A DNA stretch of 64,000 nucleotides from Celoporthe dispersa (taxonomy: Eukaryota > Ascomycota > Sordariomycetes > Diaporthales > Cryphonectriaceae): the NCBI GenBank assembly GCA_016584495.1, contig WAID01000006.1, forward strand, positions 2,790,001 through 2,854,000, given 5' to 3'. The notes beneath the pieces are model-generated. The model made no database searches. It was not told the DNA's origin and was given only the letters and a program-made list of their open reading frames with translations. How positions within the stretch are numbered: the first letter of the stretch is position 1; every line of letters starts with the position of its first letter. This document shows, in pieces, positions 1 through 11,981 of the stretch. Made by a program: the position numbers and the translations under genes.

Positions 1-1338
1 CATCGCACCGATGCGCCTCCCCGCGGCTGTCCTCTCCCTAAATACGCGCAGCAGCCCCCGGACCTGGCCCTCGGTGGTCTGCGCGGCCAGGAAGGCCCTG
101 TACCGCCCGGCAATGGCCCCGAGCGGCGCATGCTGTGCGTCACGGGCGGTTAGGTGCGCCCAGCAGGCAAAGATGAAGTTGCCAATGTACACGGCCCTCT
201 CGGGCGGCTGGAATACGGTGGGCAGGCGGCCGCGGAGCTCAAAGAACTGAAGGAAGGTGATACTGCGGGACGAGCTGGGCGGCAGGCTGCGGGCGGCCAT
301 GCGGGTCATCCAGGCGGTGAGGATATCGTTGTCCGTGAGGTAGACATTCTGCGGGTGCCAGTCGTGGATGATGTCGCTCGAGGTCACGGCCGCCAGGTCT
401 GCCATGGCGGAGTCGCGGAGGCTACGGAGGGAGGAGGCCGGGAGGTAGATCATGTGCTGTTCGGACGGGCCCAGGCGGATGGCGTCCCAGACCATGGTGA
501 GGATGAAGCGGAACCAGCCGAAGCCGCTCAGTATGTTGTCCCTAAGAGCCCACCTCTCCTCGTACCTGTGCACCGGCCCTGTGCCGACCTCCGCGATGGG
601 ATCCTCGTGCACGCCGAGGAGGGGTACCACCTCATCTTCCCTGCCCGAGAGGATCTTGACCCAGTTGTCGACGATGGCCTGCAGGCCAAGCAGGTCACAC
701 ATCGTGTGCGGGAAGGTGAGCGAGGCCAGGGTGGCGTCGGCGAACGAGACCACGTGGAGGCCGAGCTGGGACACGTCGCGGGTCAGGAAGTCTTCCAGAC
801 ACCTTGGGCCTTCTTCGGGTGTGGCCAAGGGCTCGAACTGGTCTGCTCCTTCTTGGATCGATCCGCTTGTGGTTGGGGCCGGCAGGTGAGCCGCGAGCGG
901 GTGTTCTGAGATGGCCATGTCCAGTATCTCGTGCGAGAAGCGAACGGCGGGCCTCTTGGGGGTGAACTCAGCGGGGATATGGATCTCAAGTTGGCCGTTT
1001 GCCTGGGACGGATGGACCATCGCTCACTGGTTAGCCTCTTGTGATAATTTTCCTCAGAAAGAAGAAGAAAAAAGACCACCGTTCTCTAGACTCACCCTCT
1101 CCCTCAGCCTCCCTCCAAGCTTCCTCCAGTCACCAATCTCCAGCAGCCGGGCCAGAGCAATATGCAACTTGTCGGCATCGAGGATGTCGTCGAATCGCAA
1201 GGTCCAGCCGATGATGATGTCGCGGACCTGTGGGCGTGAGTCGAAGTCGTACATGGGGAGGACCTCATCGGCCGGCACGCGAGCTGGTCGCTGAGGCTTC
1301 CCCCGACCGAGGAGGCTCTTGAGGAAGTCGAGAGCCAT
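1..1338 (-). CDS. BAHD-type (fungal transferase family) acyltransferase, 3' part beyond window
   Basis: Starts at ATG 1338 (MALDFLKSLLGRG). One intron, 1003-1095 (GTGAGT donor, GCTAAC branch site at about 1030-1035, CCCAG acceptor), joins LGGRLRER to ANGQLEIHIPAEF in phase 0. Exon 2 is open to base 1, so the C-terminus, including the DFGWG motif region expected in this family, is missing. The catalytic HxxxD motif is visible as HTMCD at about residue 180 (bases 694-708). The family (Pfam transferase, PF02458) moves acyl groups from acyl-CoA to alcohol or amine acceptors, often on secondary metabolites such as trichothecenes. The substrate here cannot be told, and the one neighbour in view (agmatinase) gives no pathway clue. 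No frame break is seen in the part present. Confidence 0.85.
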
Positions 1339-2425
1339 GGTGGTGGTGGATGCCGATGCTACTTAATTAGATGTCAAAAGCCCAGCTGGTCAACCCCAGC
1401 TCATAGATGACGATTTCCTTGAGTGCTTGGGATGTCAACTTTTCTATGGTTCTCTGAATGGAAACAAGAAAATGGAAGGGAAAGAATAAGAACCCTCTCA
1501 CAATAACGCCGATAGTCAAATTATCTCATATTTCTCGGGTGCCACCCACTTGTTGATGTTCTAGTGATTAATTTCCACCCACGCAATATTGACTCCGGGG
1601 AAGGGGGGGAGTTTCGGACCCCGAGACTGCCTCCAGCCGAGTCACACATCCCCATTCCCTCGCTGTACGCATACAAGTACAAACGCATAGTTGAAATTAG
1701 ACGAAAAGAAGAAGAAAAAAAAGCAAAAGGGGCTCGCATTCGCTCCTTGGGGGTGTGGGCGAGAGAGACCTGCAGTGCTACGCCGGATCTGGGAGGAGGT
1801 TTGGAGGGCGTGGAGGCGAGCCAGGTCGGGCTCCGGGGTTTGCTGCCGCCAGTGCACGGCAGTGTCCGCAACGGTTGACGTTGTGCTCGGAATTTTTCTT
1901 AAAAAGAGGAGATTTTCATGCTTGAGGAGTGCCATACTATACGTGTTAGAGTTTGAATCCTTTTTATATGGTAAAATTGGTTCTTAGCTCTATCTATACT
2001 GTTAATGAACTGCCATGATTCCCCAAAGAGAAAAGTGATGTAGCAGTTGGCAATTATTAAATTAGGAAAAGAAGAATTGTACATTCGTCCACGAAGAGGT
2101 ATTGTATGTAATGTCTTTTTTTCCAAATTGATCTCATATATGGCACGGATGGCTCAATTCGCTTGTGCTTCGATGTGTAGCTAAAAGATAATTGAATATA
2201 GCTACCCAAGGGTGTCCTCTTTACATACAACTACTACCCTAATCAGTGCTAATGACTAGATTCTCCTCACTTTTCACACCCTCCCTTTTGTTTAATCCTA
2301 GGCTCTCTATTTTTCCTTTTTTTTTAAAAAAAAAAAAGAACAAACAACTCAAGGTCACATGCTCCTTATCCATCCATTCAACTCCCGCAGCAGATGTCGG
2401 CAACAGGCTCAAAGAACCCCTCCAT
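1339..2425. other. Intergenic: upstream of acyltransferase, downstream of agmatinase
   Basis: No supportable gene. It holds the acyltransferase promoter side (about 1339-1550), a pyrimidine/purine-rich stretch near 1700-1730 and an AT-rich pocket at about 1880-2340 that contrasts with the GC-rich surroundings. Short open frames here use non-ATG starts or overlap low-complexity sequence. Confidence 0.6.
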
Positions 2426-4043
2426 CTACAGCTCCTGCTCCTCACCCTGGCCAGAACTGAAACTCAAGGGCCCCTTCTTCACCATGATGCTCATGATCTC
2501 GTAGAGAGCATCTGCAGCCGCCATTGTGGTGTGCTCAGCGTTAGTGTCGTACGCAGGCTAGATGAATTGTTAGTTTTCTCTCGTGACAGCAAAAGAAGTA
2601 GGGGAATCAAAGACAGATCCGATCAGACGAGGGGGGAAGAGAGAGGCTTACAGCAACCTCCACAACATCAGCAGCGATGAGGTTGAGACCATCCAGACCC
2701 CTGAGGATGGTCCTCAGCTCGCGGGTCGACCAGCCACCGGTCTCGGGCGTGCCAGTAGCAGGGGCAACTAGAGGGATATTCCCAAGTCAGTAAGACTTTC
2801 TTCTTTTCCCCTCGATGGGAGGTGGTTCTCCCTCTCTTCTTCCATCACCAACATAACTTACAGGCCGGATCCAAGGTATCGATATCCAAGCTCAGATAGA
2901 CAGGCTCCGTCTCCCCAACCCTCTCCCGGATCTTCTTGATGATACCCTCCGTGCCGATGGTGTCGATCTCCCGCGCCTCGACAATCTCAAAGCCGCAGTA
3001 GCCATCGTTCTCATAGTCCGACGGCCCGCTGAGCGTGGTGCGGATGCCGGCGTGGATGTTGGAGTCGTTGGCCAACAGACCCTCCTGCGCGGCGTGGTAA
3101 AAGTAGGTGCCGTGGTTGATGCTGGCCACCTCTGACGGGGAGCCACCAAAGACCTTGGGACGCCCTGAAGAATTTTTTTATGATAATGTGAGCGGGTGTT
3201 ACGTTGTTCTATTTTCAGGCGTAAAAGGAAAGAAAGAAAGAGGGGGAAAGAGGGAGACTTACAGGTGTCGAGATGGCTGTCAAAGTGAATGACCCGCACG
3301 GGACCGTAGGCACGGTTGATGGACCTCAGCAGGGGCAAGGTGATGGTGTGGTCACCGCCGAGGGTGATGACCCGGGGAAGGGTCTTGCCCTTCTTGGCGG
3401 GGCCGGCCTTGTGCGCGTCGGTGGCCGGCTCGCGGGAGAGGATGCTGTAGTGGCCCTCCTCGATCTGGTGCAGGGCCCAGCTGTTGTCGTACGAAGTCAC
3501 GGGGATGTCACCACAATCCAGCACCGTGGCCCAGCTGTTGAACGGGTTGGTGTCCAGGGGAACATTGTACCCTCCGCTGAAGGCAGTTCTGTGGTCAGAG
3601 GCGTTACAATCTGGTTCTTGGGTTACCAGGCACCAACTCACTAGAGGTTCAACCTTCGCGAGCCCTGGCGGATACCCGAGGGGCCAAAGCGGGCACCTGG
3701 GCGGTATGAGGTGCCAGTGTCAAAGGGGGCGCCGATGAAGGCGATATCATATTTGGCGTCATTGGTGGGTGACAGGCACTGCGAGTAGGGCAGACGGCCA
3801 AAGGTCGAGATGCCGGAGAATACGGAGTCGGCCTGCACAAGGGGAGAGACGGACAAGTCTTAGCCAGAGCGTCCAATATGCCACGAAAGAAGGGGTTTGT
3901 CCCACCTGAGTACCACCGTCACCTGGCAAGGTGCTGTACCAAAGAGACTGGTGAGGGCCAGAGATGGGACTCTGGCGGCCGTGGTCACCATGACCAGCCA
4001 CCAGGGCCGCCCAGAGCAGGGCAAGCGAAGTTCTCGAGAGCAT
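2426..4043 (-). CDS. Secreted agmatinase-like ureohydrolase (arginase family)
   Basis: Six exons: 4043-3906, 3832-3642, 3576-3263, 3164-2862, 2767-2652 and 2557-2426, giving 397 residues with every junction in frame. The N-terminus (MLSRTSLALLWAALVAGHG) is a signal peptide, so the enzyme probably acts outside the cell or in the secretory/vacuolar system. Mn2+-binding ureohydrolase signatures occur in order: GGDH at about residue 183-186, DSHLD at about 206-212 (DAHxD in many relatives) and LDIDTLDPAFAPATGTPE near 305-320. The family hydrolyses agmatine or related guanidino compounds to an amine plus urea. Agmatine as substrate is inferred from similarity to fungal agmatinase-1-like proteins, not proven. 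No frame break is seen. Confidence 0.93.
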
Positions 4044-7000
4044 CGTCAGTCAATTCCCTTAAGAGGCAAGACTTTTTTTCAGATATGTAAGACACGTGAG
4101 ACAGCAGAATGACACGACAGATAGGGCATCACACGAAGGAGAAGGAGGAGGAGGGCGAGGAGCAGGGAAAGCTTGGCTCTCGACTTTGCAGCTTAATTAT
4201 ATAAAACTAGAAGGGGGCAAAGCTGGACTAAAAAACAGCCCATCGGGTCTAAAAGGTATCTACAAGATGATCCCGGACTTCCCACGTTGCGATGGTCGAT
4301 GGGGCCCAGGGGCGAGGAGGGGGAGAAGAGAAACGTGCTGTCATCGGGCAGCTTATCACCACCATGTCCGCGGGGGGTGGGAAAGTGACCACTCAGGATG
4401 GCCAATTGGGCAATTCTTGACTAAGTACAGCAGTGTAAGCAGAACAGGGCAGTAGATCCCGAGGCTGGTCCGTCCTGGGACATGTTGAGCCGTTGGGAGG
4501 GATACACGGTTAAGATGTAAGAGTACTATGGTAGTAGAAAATTACTAGTTAAAACAAGACGCCCACCGCCCAGGTGCGGGGCAGTCGAGATAATGCAATG
4601 GCACGTTGATAATGAATTGCCGGCGACCAGACAACTTGACAGTGACAGGCTGGCTGCTGTGGGCAGGGAAAAGTAAGGCCACCTGTGGGTATGTGTGTGG
4701 GCATTGTGTGGGCATTGTCCTGAATCGTCCCTCATTATCTCTCTCGACCTGTTCGCATGGAAAAGAAGACCCTGACAGCTGCAGGGCGATGGGAGGAGAT
4801 AAAGAACCACTGCACCTCGACGCAAGTAATCAATTACATACCTAATCAACACACAATCTTTAGCCTCGGTTCCCCATCTTTATGCAGATCTAATGTAGGA
4901 GACGGACTGTTAGCCAGGAGAAAGCCTCCTCCTCCTCAGGGCAGACCAGACAGTTAGTCTAGTTAGCAGCAGATATAAGCGCGTAGATAAAACAAAAAAA
5001 GTGTATGACGTCTATGATAAGGTTTGGCGGGGCAGACGTTCGTCGAGGACTCTGACCGGACAGGGGGGGAGGGGGGAGTGGGAAGTATTCATAAGCTTAA
5101 GGCCAAGGCCCCTGTCAAGAACCACCAGGCCTGTCCGGCACTCACCAGACGGGGTCTGGAGTAAGATCCAAGGCAGAGGACGAGGCCTCGGGAGCACTGT
5201 CCTATCGTGGAAAGTGACCGTGAGCCCCGAGGCTACTGGTCTCAATAATTATATGTTGAGCCTTTGCAACAGCCGCGGTGGGGAATGTCCCCGGATGTCT
5301 GGATCCGGTCCGGGACCCGGCACGAGGCGGGATGATCGGGAGCCGGTGATGCTCCACTTCGCCGGTCGCTGGTCTGACAGCAAGCAAAATAATCTATCTT
5401 ACTGTGTGTTCACGCGTCTTACAGTAGAGCACACGAGCCACTTCATCTGCCAGGGCTGGGTGCGACTACAGATTACGTATAACAAAGTCTACTAACGACA
5501 CGTGCTGTGGAAGGACGCAAGAGTGAACGGTCTTGGCTGTCAGACGGCTGAGGTTGCTCTTCTTCAAGATGCCTCACACCAGCAAGTGAGATCCTCCAGC
5601 CATCGCCGCCTGAAAGGCATCGAGAAATTTGTGCTCTTACGGGTCGTACTCTTTAAAGCTTCTTCAAAAGTTGTTTGCGTTATGGCTCAGTACAGACACG
5701 AAACTGAGTTGTGCTGAAGAGCAGTAGAATTGTGACTCCTAGCTTTAGGACGTGAGCTCCATATACAAGCACATGTTTCTACTCTGATAGATTCATCCAA
5801 CCACGTGATATTATGGAGTTGTTGTATAAATTCAAGGTCAGGGTTCAGCTGCCCAGAGCTTGGGCAATATCCTATCCATCGCACCATCTGGCCAGTCCTC
5901 TCAATGCAGTGCGCAGTGGGAGCCGGTCCCTCACACGCTCAAGTTTTGGACGGAGGGCCCAGTTCAGCTCTTGTGTGTACAGCCCAATCCACAGGCCGGC
6001 ATGGTTCTGGAGACTGCAGCCTCGAGCAGGCGCAGCTATCCAACCCCCCCCCTCCAAAACCATCCAACAATACGCAGCTGGCGGCACAACATCCTGGTCA
6101 CGAAGATACAATAAACAACAGAGCCGTAGACAATGGGACACGAGATGACTGACATCTGTGATGGTAACCATCTGGGTAGGGCCGGAGACGGAAGATTGCG
6201 GGCCGTCGTGCAGGGAGACAATTGACACTCTCTAACGGGTCGGGTGCTGGGAGGTCTCCAGCGCCCACCGGATGAGTGCCATTCGCTCTGGGGTGGGAGG
6301 ATGGCTTCCAAGCTGCATATGCAGGTCTTGGAAAAACTGGGCCGCAAAAGGTGGGTTTCTCGTCGCTGATTTGTTCTGGCGAGACTGGCCAAGATGCAGG
6401 GAGGATCCGTTTCCGTGGCGTGGTGGTGCTGGGGTGGCCAACATCCGACCGTGTACCCTTTCTGCATGCCTTGGAAGACGCAAGTCTTTTTTTGCATGGA
6501 GCGAGGGGGGCCAGAATTCCTGTTGTCCTGTTCACGAGGTGCCCCCGTTGTGTGCCCTGTCGCCCAACAAAAGTGTCGAACCCGCCACGGAGAGTCAGCG
6601 GAGGGAGAGAGGGGTTGATCTGTGGTAGGGCCGAAGCATGTCTGGGCGGGCGGGCACGCTGGAGCCTGGTCGAGCTGCATGAAGCTGCAGGGAGATGCAG
6701 AAGCGTCGAGCGCAACAGAGAGGGGGGAGGATGCAGACCAGTGAAGCATGAGCATGGGGCCCTTTTGAGAATGGACATGCGCATGGGCAGGCTGCATGCG
6801 TGGGTAACCGCTGACTTGGCCCTCTCGAGAAGCTGAGGGCGTTCTGGGCCACAGCCCGTCTCAACCTCTCTTCAAGAAGCAGCAGACAGACACAGGTGGA
6901 AATCGGGGTTGGCAGTGACGATCAAGACACGACAGCAAAACCACGCAGGGAGGGCACAGACAACGTCAAGTACGTACTTGGGGAGGAGGGTAAAGCGGGC

Positions 7001-8708
7001 TGCTGGCCGGTCGATCTTGTTGCTGGATAGCCCAAGCTCCCTTCCACCTCATGTTCTAGAACACCCCCAGCCCATCTTTTTTTCTCTTCTTATTTTTTCT
7101 TTTTCTTTTTCCCTTTCCAGCCCATATTGCATGAAACGGTCTCGAGCATGCTAGTATGGACTTACACACACACACACACACACGCTCGCGCGCGCTCCTC
7201 TTGAAACACGCCGACACGGGGCCTACAACATGTGGACGGTGTCGCCTCCCCCTCCCCCCCCTTTTCTGGTAATCTGAAGTTGGACATGTGGTCTCTGGTC
7301 TTGGTCTGTTCAAGCTTGGAAGATGGGTTAGGTGTCATCGGTCATCCATCGTCATCAACCCTGCAGCAATCCCAGCCCACCCTCTCCAGCCATCGTAGGT
7401 CCCCTGTAGGGGGCCCCTTGCCAGACTCGAGCGCTGAGGTGGGCCAGGTATTTTTTTTTCTTCTTTTCGTTTTCTCTTCTCTCTTGTTTCCCTCCCCTTC
7501 CAGTGGCCATAGTACTTGGAACCTCCCACGACTACCGCTATGGTATCATAGTACATTAGGACTAAAGTATGTACCGTAACCGTACAGAGGCAAGAGCAGT
7601 GTGACCTCAACCTTGACGTGGGCTAGTAGTGTACTATGGTAGCCCGCCGTGACCCCAGGTCCTTCCAACCTCCATCCAGCAAGCTTCCAGTCTCCCCCAC
7701 CAGCAGCGCCCCCCCCGCCCTCCCAGGTTGGCATCCAAGGCATCCTCTCGGTCTCTCTCTCTCCCTCTCTCTCTCTCTGGGGTCTTTATCCACGCCTCCT
7801 CCAATCGGCACTTTTCATCAGACTCTTTCTTCCTGCCCGCCCACCAACCACCACCACCACCACCTGGTCGGCGTTCGTCTGAAGTCGTCGCATGTCCCAC
7901 CACGATGCTGATGCTGAGCTGCTGATGCCTGCTTCTGAGGACAAGAAGGAACAACAACTGATCCTCTGTCGACCGACGCGTCGCAGCCACTGCTGAGCTG
8001 GACCCGTCTGACATACGGCCGCCTGCAGCCTCGCCTCGGGGGACTCGAGCCAGACTCCGGCCTCCCTCCCCTGTCGTGCACCACCCGGCCTCGCGCATTG
8101 TCAGCCATGCGCAGTCCTGTCATCCCATCTCCATTGGCCTGCTCCTCCAACCTGGTGAATCCCTGATTGGCGAGCTACCTCGACCTCGACCTCCTGCTCC
8201 CTTTTCTCCTGCGCCCGCGTTTCATCAGCACAACCACGTCCGCTCTGGCCTGCGATACCGTCGACTGCCACCCCACCCATATTCCTCGTGGTCGAAGCCC
8301 ATAGGCAGTCTGCACGCGAGCCCCGTCTGGAGGACACCCTGACCTGCATTCGTGCGTGCCTGGTCCTCTGGCACCGTGCCTCTCTCTCCCCGAACAGAGT
8401 CGCACCGGCTCGTTAACCGCTTGACACAGTATCCATAGACGACATAGCTTCACCACTTACCTGCCTACCACCCACACACAGGGCTTGCTATTTCTTTTTT
8501 TTTCTTCTTTTGTTCCTCTTTTTGCTGGGCGCCGCGTTCCATCCCTACCCTCGACGACCAAGCATCTTCTCTCCCAGCCCCTCCTCTTGTCCAATATGCA
8601 CGTACGGGACCCAACCACCACCCTCCGATTCGCGAATTAGAACCGACAAGCGATCCAGTCACAGCCGGCTTGGACGCGCCTGGGACCCCGTCCTGGCCCG
8701 CGAGTACG
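4044..8708. other. Gene-poor intergenic region with probable 5' leader of the downstream gene
   Basis: About 4.7 kb with no gene I can support. The longest open frames (for example 6098-6784 minus and 6276-6836 plus) lie opposite each other, have poor codon choice and match no family I know. The last 1.2-1.5 kb is pyrimidine-rich with many CTCT/CCTC tracts, typical of a fungal promoter and long 5' leader for the gene starting at 8709. It holds an (AC)n tract at 7164-7183 and two copies of a GTAC-containing 12-mer (4523-4534 and 7631-7642). Confidence 0.55.
7164..7183. repeat. (AC)n microsatellite
   Basis: Ten AC dinucleotides, followed directly by a CG/CGC-alternating stretch to about 7195. 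Confidence 0.9.
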
Positions 8709-11700
8709 ATGGCTGGCCCGGCTGAGCCCTCGCCGCCTCTGAGCACCATGGCAGTCCCCGACGTCGAATATATTGTTCCTCCGCATGCCTCCCAGAATGC
8801 CCTCGACGACAGCTCTGCGAGCCCGCGCTCCTTCAGGAAACACAAGCCTCTACCCCGGACCAGAAACGGAAGCCTGACGGGGAGTTCGTCCGGCACGCCA
8901 GACTCGAGGGGGTCTAGCTCTGGGTCACAAAGGTATGCATGCACCGTGTTTCCTATTTGGTCTCTGTCCCTGCCTGAGAACGGGTCTGGCTCACACGTGG
9001 CAAGCCTTCATACACTGAGGCATCAACGGCGCAAGATCAGCGGGGGTGAGCTGCCGCCTACCCCTCCGGCGCACTCCCGAACCTCGTCCGGCAGCCACTC
9101 CGTCAACATCTCGAGCCTGAGCCCTCTTCAGACGCCAGCACAGAGCTCCGAGGACGTGCTGTCCAACACAAGCCCGACAACTCCTCCGAACCAACGAAGC
9201 CCGCCCACGCCCGAGGTCACTCCCCCGAGACCAAAGAACCGGGGCCGGATATCGAATCTGCGGCCAACGCTCTACGACCGGGTGCCCTCTAAGAGCACGA
9301 CAGACTCTCGAGCCGAGTCTTTCAAGACTGCGCTGGAAAGCCCCGAGCAGTCGGACGAGGAGGACAACCGATCAACCCTACGTCCCGCCGCATCATCAGA
9401 AGGAGCCTCGCGGACAGCACTTGATCAGGTCAACGGCTGTCCCAGGAAGGCGCACACGAGAGCCAGTTCGGGTCCAGGCGCCGGACCGAGCCCCCTGGGC
9501 GAGTTTGATGACCCGACCCAGACACCAAGAGGCGACTTCAACAGCTTCGACGGGGAGTGGCAAGCCGGCAGCGAGGTCGAGCAGGAGTGGGATGACAACC
9601 TCGCCAGGAATGTGACCGTGAGGAAAAGGCGGCAGGAGAGACCAGTCGAATCGGAAAGGCGCGAGGTTCCAGACGACCTTACACCGACGAATGCCCCCAG
9701 GGCCGCGCGCACTGTGCCCCTGCAGGGCCGAGTCTTGACATACGACTCTCGTGAGCCTCCCAGGAGCTTCACAGCACCACAAGCCGCAACCGCGGGCACA
9801 GCCACTGGCGCCGGGGATACCAGGAGGTTGTCAGGAATGTCTTCAAGGTCAGCAGCATCTACCATAGTGGAGGCCATCCTGGTCGAGACGACGGCCCCTC
9901 GCCGACGTAAAACTCTACGCCACGTTAAGCGCATAGACGCCCTGCGCGACTCCGTGTGGCAGCCCTCGCCTCTCAGCTCCGCGCCAAGTCTCCAAGACAA
10001 TGTGGCCCGCCGGCGGCCAGCATACCAGGCTCCGCGCGACAGTTATGCTTCGACCTCGACAACCACATCGGTCTCCAGCCGCAAAGCTCGGCGGGAGGTC
10101 TGGAAGAACGGAGGCGTACCGGTGGTCGTCGTGCCCGATCGTCAGTCGTCAAATCGGTCCAGCAGCCGCGATCGCTCGCTTCGGTCTGCCAGCAGCCAGA
10201 GATCCAAGCACAGCCAAAGTATCACCTCCATCACTGCCTCGCAAGCCCCGACGCAGCCCGATCTGACGGCATACTTTGACCGGCCGTCGAGGTGGAACCG
10301 GCGATCTTCAGAGTCAGATGGCTCGATGCCGGGCGATCAACGTACCATCGACTATCCACCTGCTGTGCCTCGGAGGACCTCGTCGCTGTCGGCACCAACC
10401 AGCCGGGACGGCTCGAGGGAGGCATCGCGCAATGGGTCTCGGGCGGGATCCTTGACGTCAGAGAGCCTCAAAGCACACAATGAGTCTGTCGCCGCGAACG
10501 TGACTCCCCGGCCCTCCGATGGTGCACCAGCCGAACCACCAAGCAGCCACTCGGAGCCGCCCGTGCCGCTATTGGCGGAGCACTCTGTTGCGTCTCACGA
10601 TTATTTTGTGCCTGCTCATGAGCGGTTCGGGCCCAGTGGCAACCAGGGAGAAGCAGACGATCGTCGATATACCGTCGACACCCAAGTGGGGAGTCCTCTG
10701 TTGTCGACGCTGGCGACACCATTCTCTCAGACCTCAGTGGAGACAGCTCTGACCGCCGCCGAGATCGCACAAGCCATGGCCGTGAGCATCATGCCGCACA
10801 AGAACCGATCTCTCCTGGTGGTCGATCATCGGCCGTCAGATAGCTTTGACGGAGAGCGCCAGACTCGGGAGGCCGAGAGGCCACAGAGACCAATCATCAC
10901 TACCACCGAGGTCGATGGCGTCACGGAAGAGCAACCTGTCACCCCCCCTCAGGCACATCCTCCGCTGTCTCTGAGTGAGATCGACTCCCCGCTGAGGAAC
11001 CCACGTGCTCCGCCAGAGCCACCTGTCCTCCAGTTCATCCCGGCCACTCCCTCGGGGCTCACACCAGCAGAGGAGAAGCCCAGACTGCTGGGCAATTTCT
11101 ACGAGGAGACAAAGGAGAAGCCCTCGCGAGGTCTGGCCATGGTACGGCGGGCTCTGGGACAAAGACGGCATTCATCCTCTGGTCCGTCTCCGAGCCGTGA
11201 GGCACGGCCTGGTTTCCTCACCCGAAGGCTGTCCCTGAGCAAGACCGTCCGGAAGGAGAGTGCCGAGTACCCGGGGCCGGATTATGATGACGATGCAATG
11301 TTGGACGGGGAGCCCAGAGACGAGTCTCGGCTTCATCCGGACTGGCGGCCAAGTCATTACCCGGGCTTCTATGACGGCGATGACGACGGGGTGTATGATG
11401 TGGACAACAACAACGAGGAGGTGGTGGTGATGAGGTATCCGATGATCGACAACCGCCCTCGCCCTCCGAAACGGAGTCTCAGCCAGCGTATGAAACGCAC
11501 CTTCGCGATCATGCCCGTTCAGGATGACGACGACTTATACGGCGGCGAGGACGGGCCGGAGCGGCGAACGGTCAGGAGGTCCCCCAGCGGAAATCTGCGC
11601 GTGGTAAGGCACGGAGACAGCATGGGCTCCCTTCGCAGGCAGCAGAGACATCGTGAGGATACCGATCTCGAGAACCGCCGCGTGCCTTTCTTCCCTCGAT

Positions 11701-11981
11701 CGTACAGCCTGACGAAGGGTTTTCGCGGCCGTCGGCACAGCGAGGAGGACCTGCAGCGCAATGGCCTAAAGCGGACCTGGTCTCTGACACAAAGCGTCCA
11801 GGGCATCCCCAGGCGGTTCAGCGAGAAGAGGCGCGAGAAGCGGAGCGATGAGCTGCGGCAGAAGATCAGTGGACCACGAGACGTCCGCGATGGTGTGGAC
11901 GACGTTATCCGGCGCGACGGTCTCCGCGAGGCGTTCAATCACCCACGAAGAGCCGAGGATGTTGCGCGCGGCAGGATCTAA
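8709..11981 (+). CDS. Large disordered Ser/Pro/Arg-rich protein of unknown function
   Basis: The proposed start is ATG 8709 (MAGPAEPSPPLSTMAVPD). A likely 87-bp intron at 8933-9019 (GTATGC donor, TGAG acceptor) joins GSSSGSQ to RHQRRKISGG, giving 1061 residues. Because 87 is a multiple of three, retaining it adds 29 residues with no stop. The protein is low-complexity throughout: many SP/TP sites, RS and PPTP motifs, acidic patches around 11280-11420, then a very basic C-terminal quarter with RSLSQRMKRTFAIMP, RSYSLTKGFRGRRHS and SLTQSVQGIPRRFSEKRR. No catalytic domain, membrane segment or signal peptide is visible. The repeated RxxS motifs suggest a kinase-regulated cytoskeletal or signalling scaffold, but that is only inference. 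The intact 3-kb frame strongly supports coding. Confidence 0.85.
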   Translation: MAGPAEPSPPLSTMAVPDVEYIVPPHASQNALDDSSASPRSFRKHKPLPRTRNGSLTGSSSGTPDSRGSSSGSQRYACTVFPIWSLSLPENGSGSHVASLHTLRHQRRKISGGELPPTPPAHSRTSSGSHSVNISSLSPLQTPAQSSEDVLSNTSPTTPPNQRSPPTPEVTPPRPKNRGRISNLRPTLYDRVPSKSTTDSRAESFKTALESPEQSDEEDNRSTLRPAASSEGASRTALDQVNGCPRKAHTRASSGPGAGPSPLGEFDDPTQTPRGDFNSFDGEWQAGSEVEQEWDDNLARNVTVRKRRQERPVESERREVPDDLTPTNAPRAARTVPLQGRVLTYDSREPPRSFTAPQAATAGTATGAGDTRRLSGMSSRSAASTIVEAILVETTAPRRRKTLRHVKRIDALRDSVWQPSPLSSAPSLQDNVARRRPAYQAPRDSYASTSTTTSVSSRKARREVWKNGGVPVVVVPDRQSSNRSSSRDRSLRSASSQRSKHSQSITSITASQAPTQPDLTAYFDRPSRWNRRSSESDGSMPGDQRTIDYPPAVPRRTSSLSAPTSRDGSREASRNGSRAGSLTSESLKAHNESVAANVTPRPSDGAPAEPPSSHSEPPVPLLAEHSVASHDYFVPAHERFGPSGNQGEADDRRYTVDTQVGSPLLSTLATPFSQTSVETALTAAEIAQAMAVSIMPHKNRSLLVVDHRPSDSFDGERQTREAERPQRPIITTTEVDGVTEEQPVTPPQAHPPLSLSEIDSPLRNPRAPPEPPVLQFIPATPSGLTPAEEKPRLLGNFYEETKEKPSRGLAMVRRALGQRRHSSSGPSPSREARPGFLTRRLSLSKTVRKESAEYPGPDYDDDAMLDGEPRDESRLHPDWRPSHYPGFYDGDDDGVYDVDNNNEEVVVMRYPMIDNRPRPPKRSLSQRMKRTFAIMPVQDDDDLYGGEDGPERRTVRRSPSGNLRVVRHGDSMGSLRRQQRHREDTDLENRRVPFFPRSYSLTKGFRGRRHSEEDLQRNGLKRTWSLTQSVQGIPRRFSEKRREKRSDELRQKISGPRDVRDGVDDVIRRDGLREAFNHPRRAEDVARGRI

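Noticed and set aside
1023..1079. Alternative acyltransferase intron using GTGGTC at 1079 and the acceptor at 1023
   Set aside because: It also keeps the frame, but the canonical GTGAGT donor with the CCCAG acceptor (1003-1095) joins the conserved GGRLRER and NGQLEIHIP blocks exactly as in relatives.
6036..6836. Overlapping open frames of 186-253 codons on both strands
   Set aside because: They mirror each other, start partly at non-ATG codons, have low-complexity composition and poor codon bias, and match no family.
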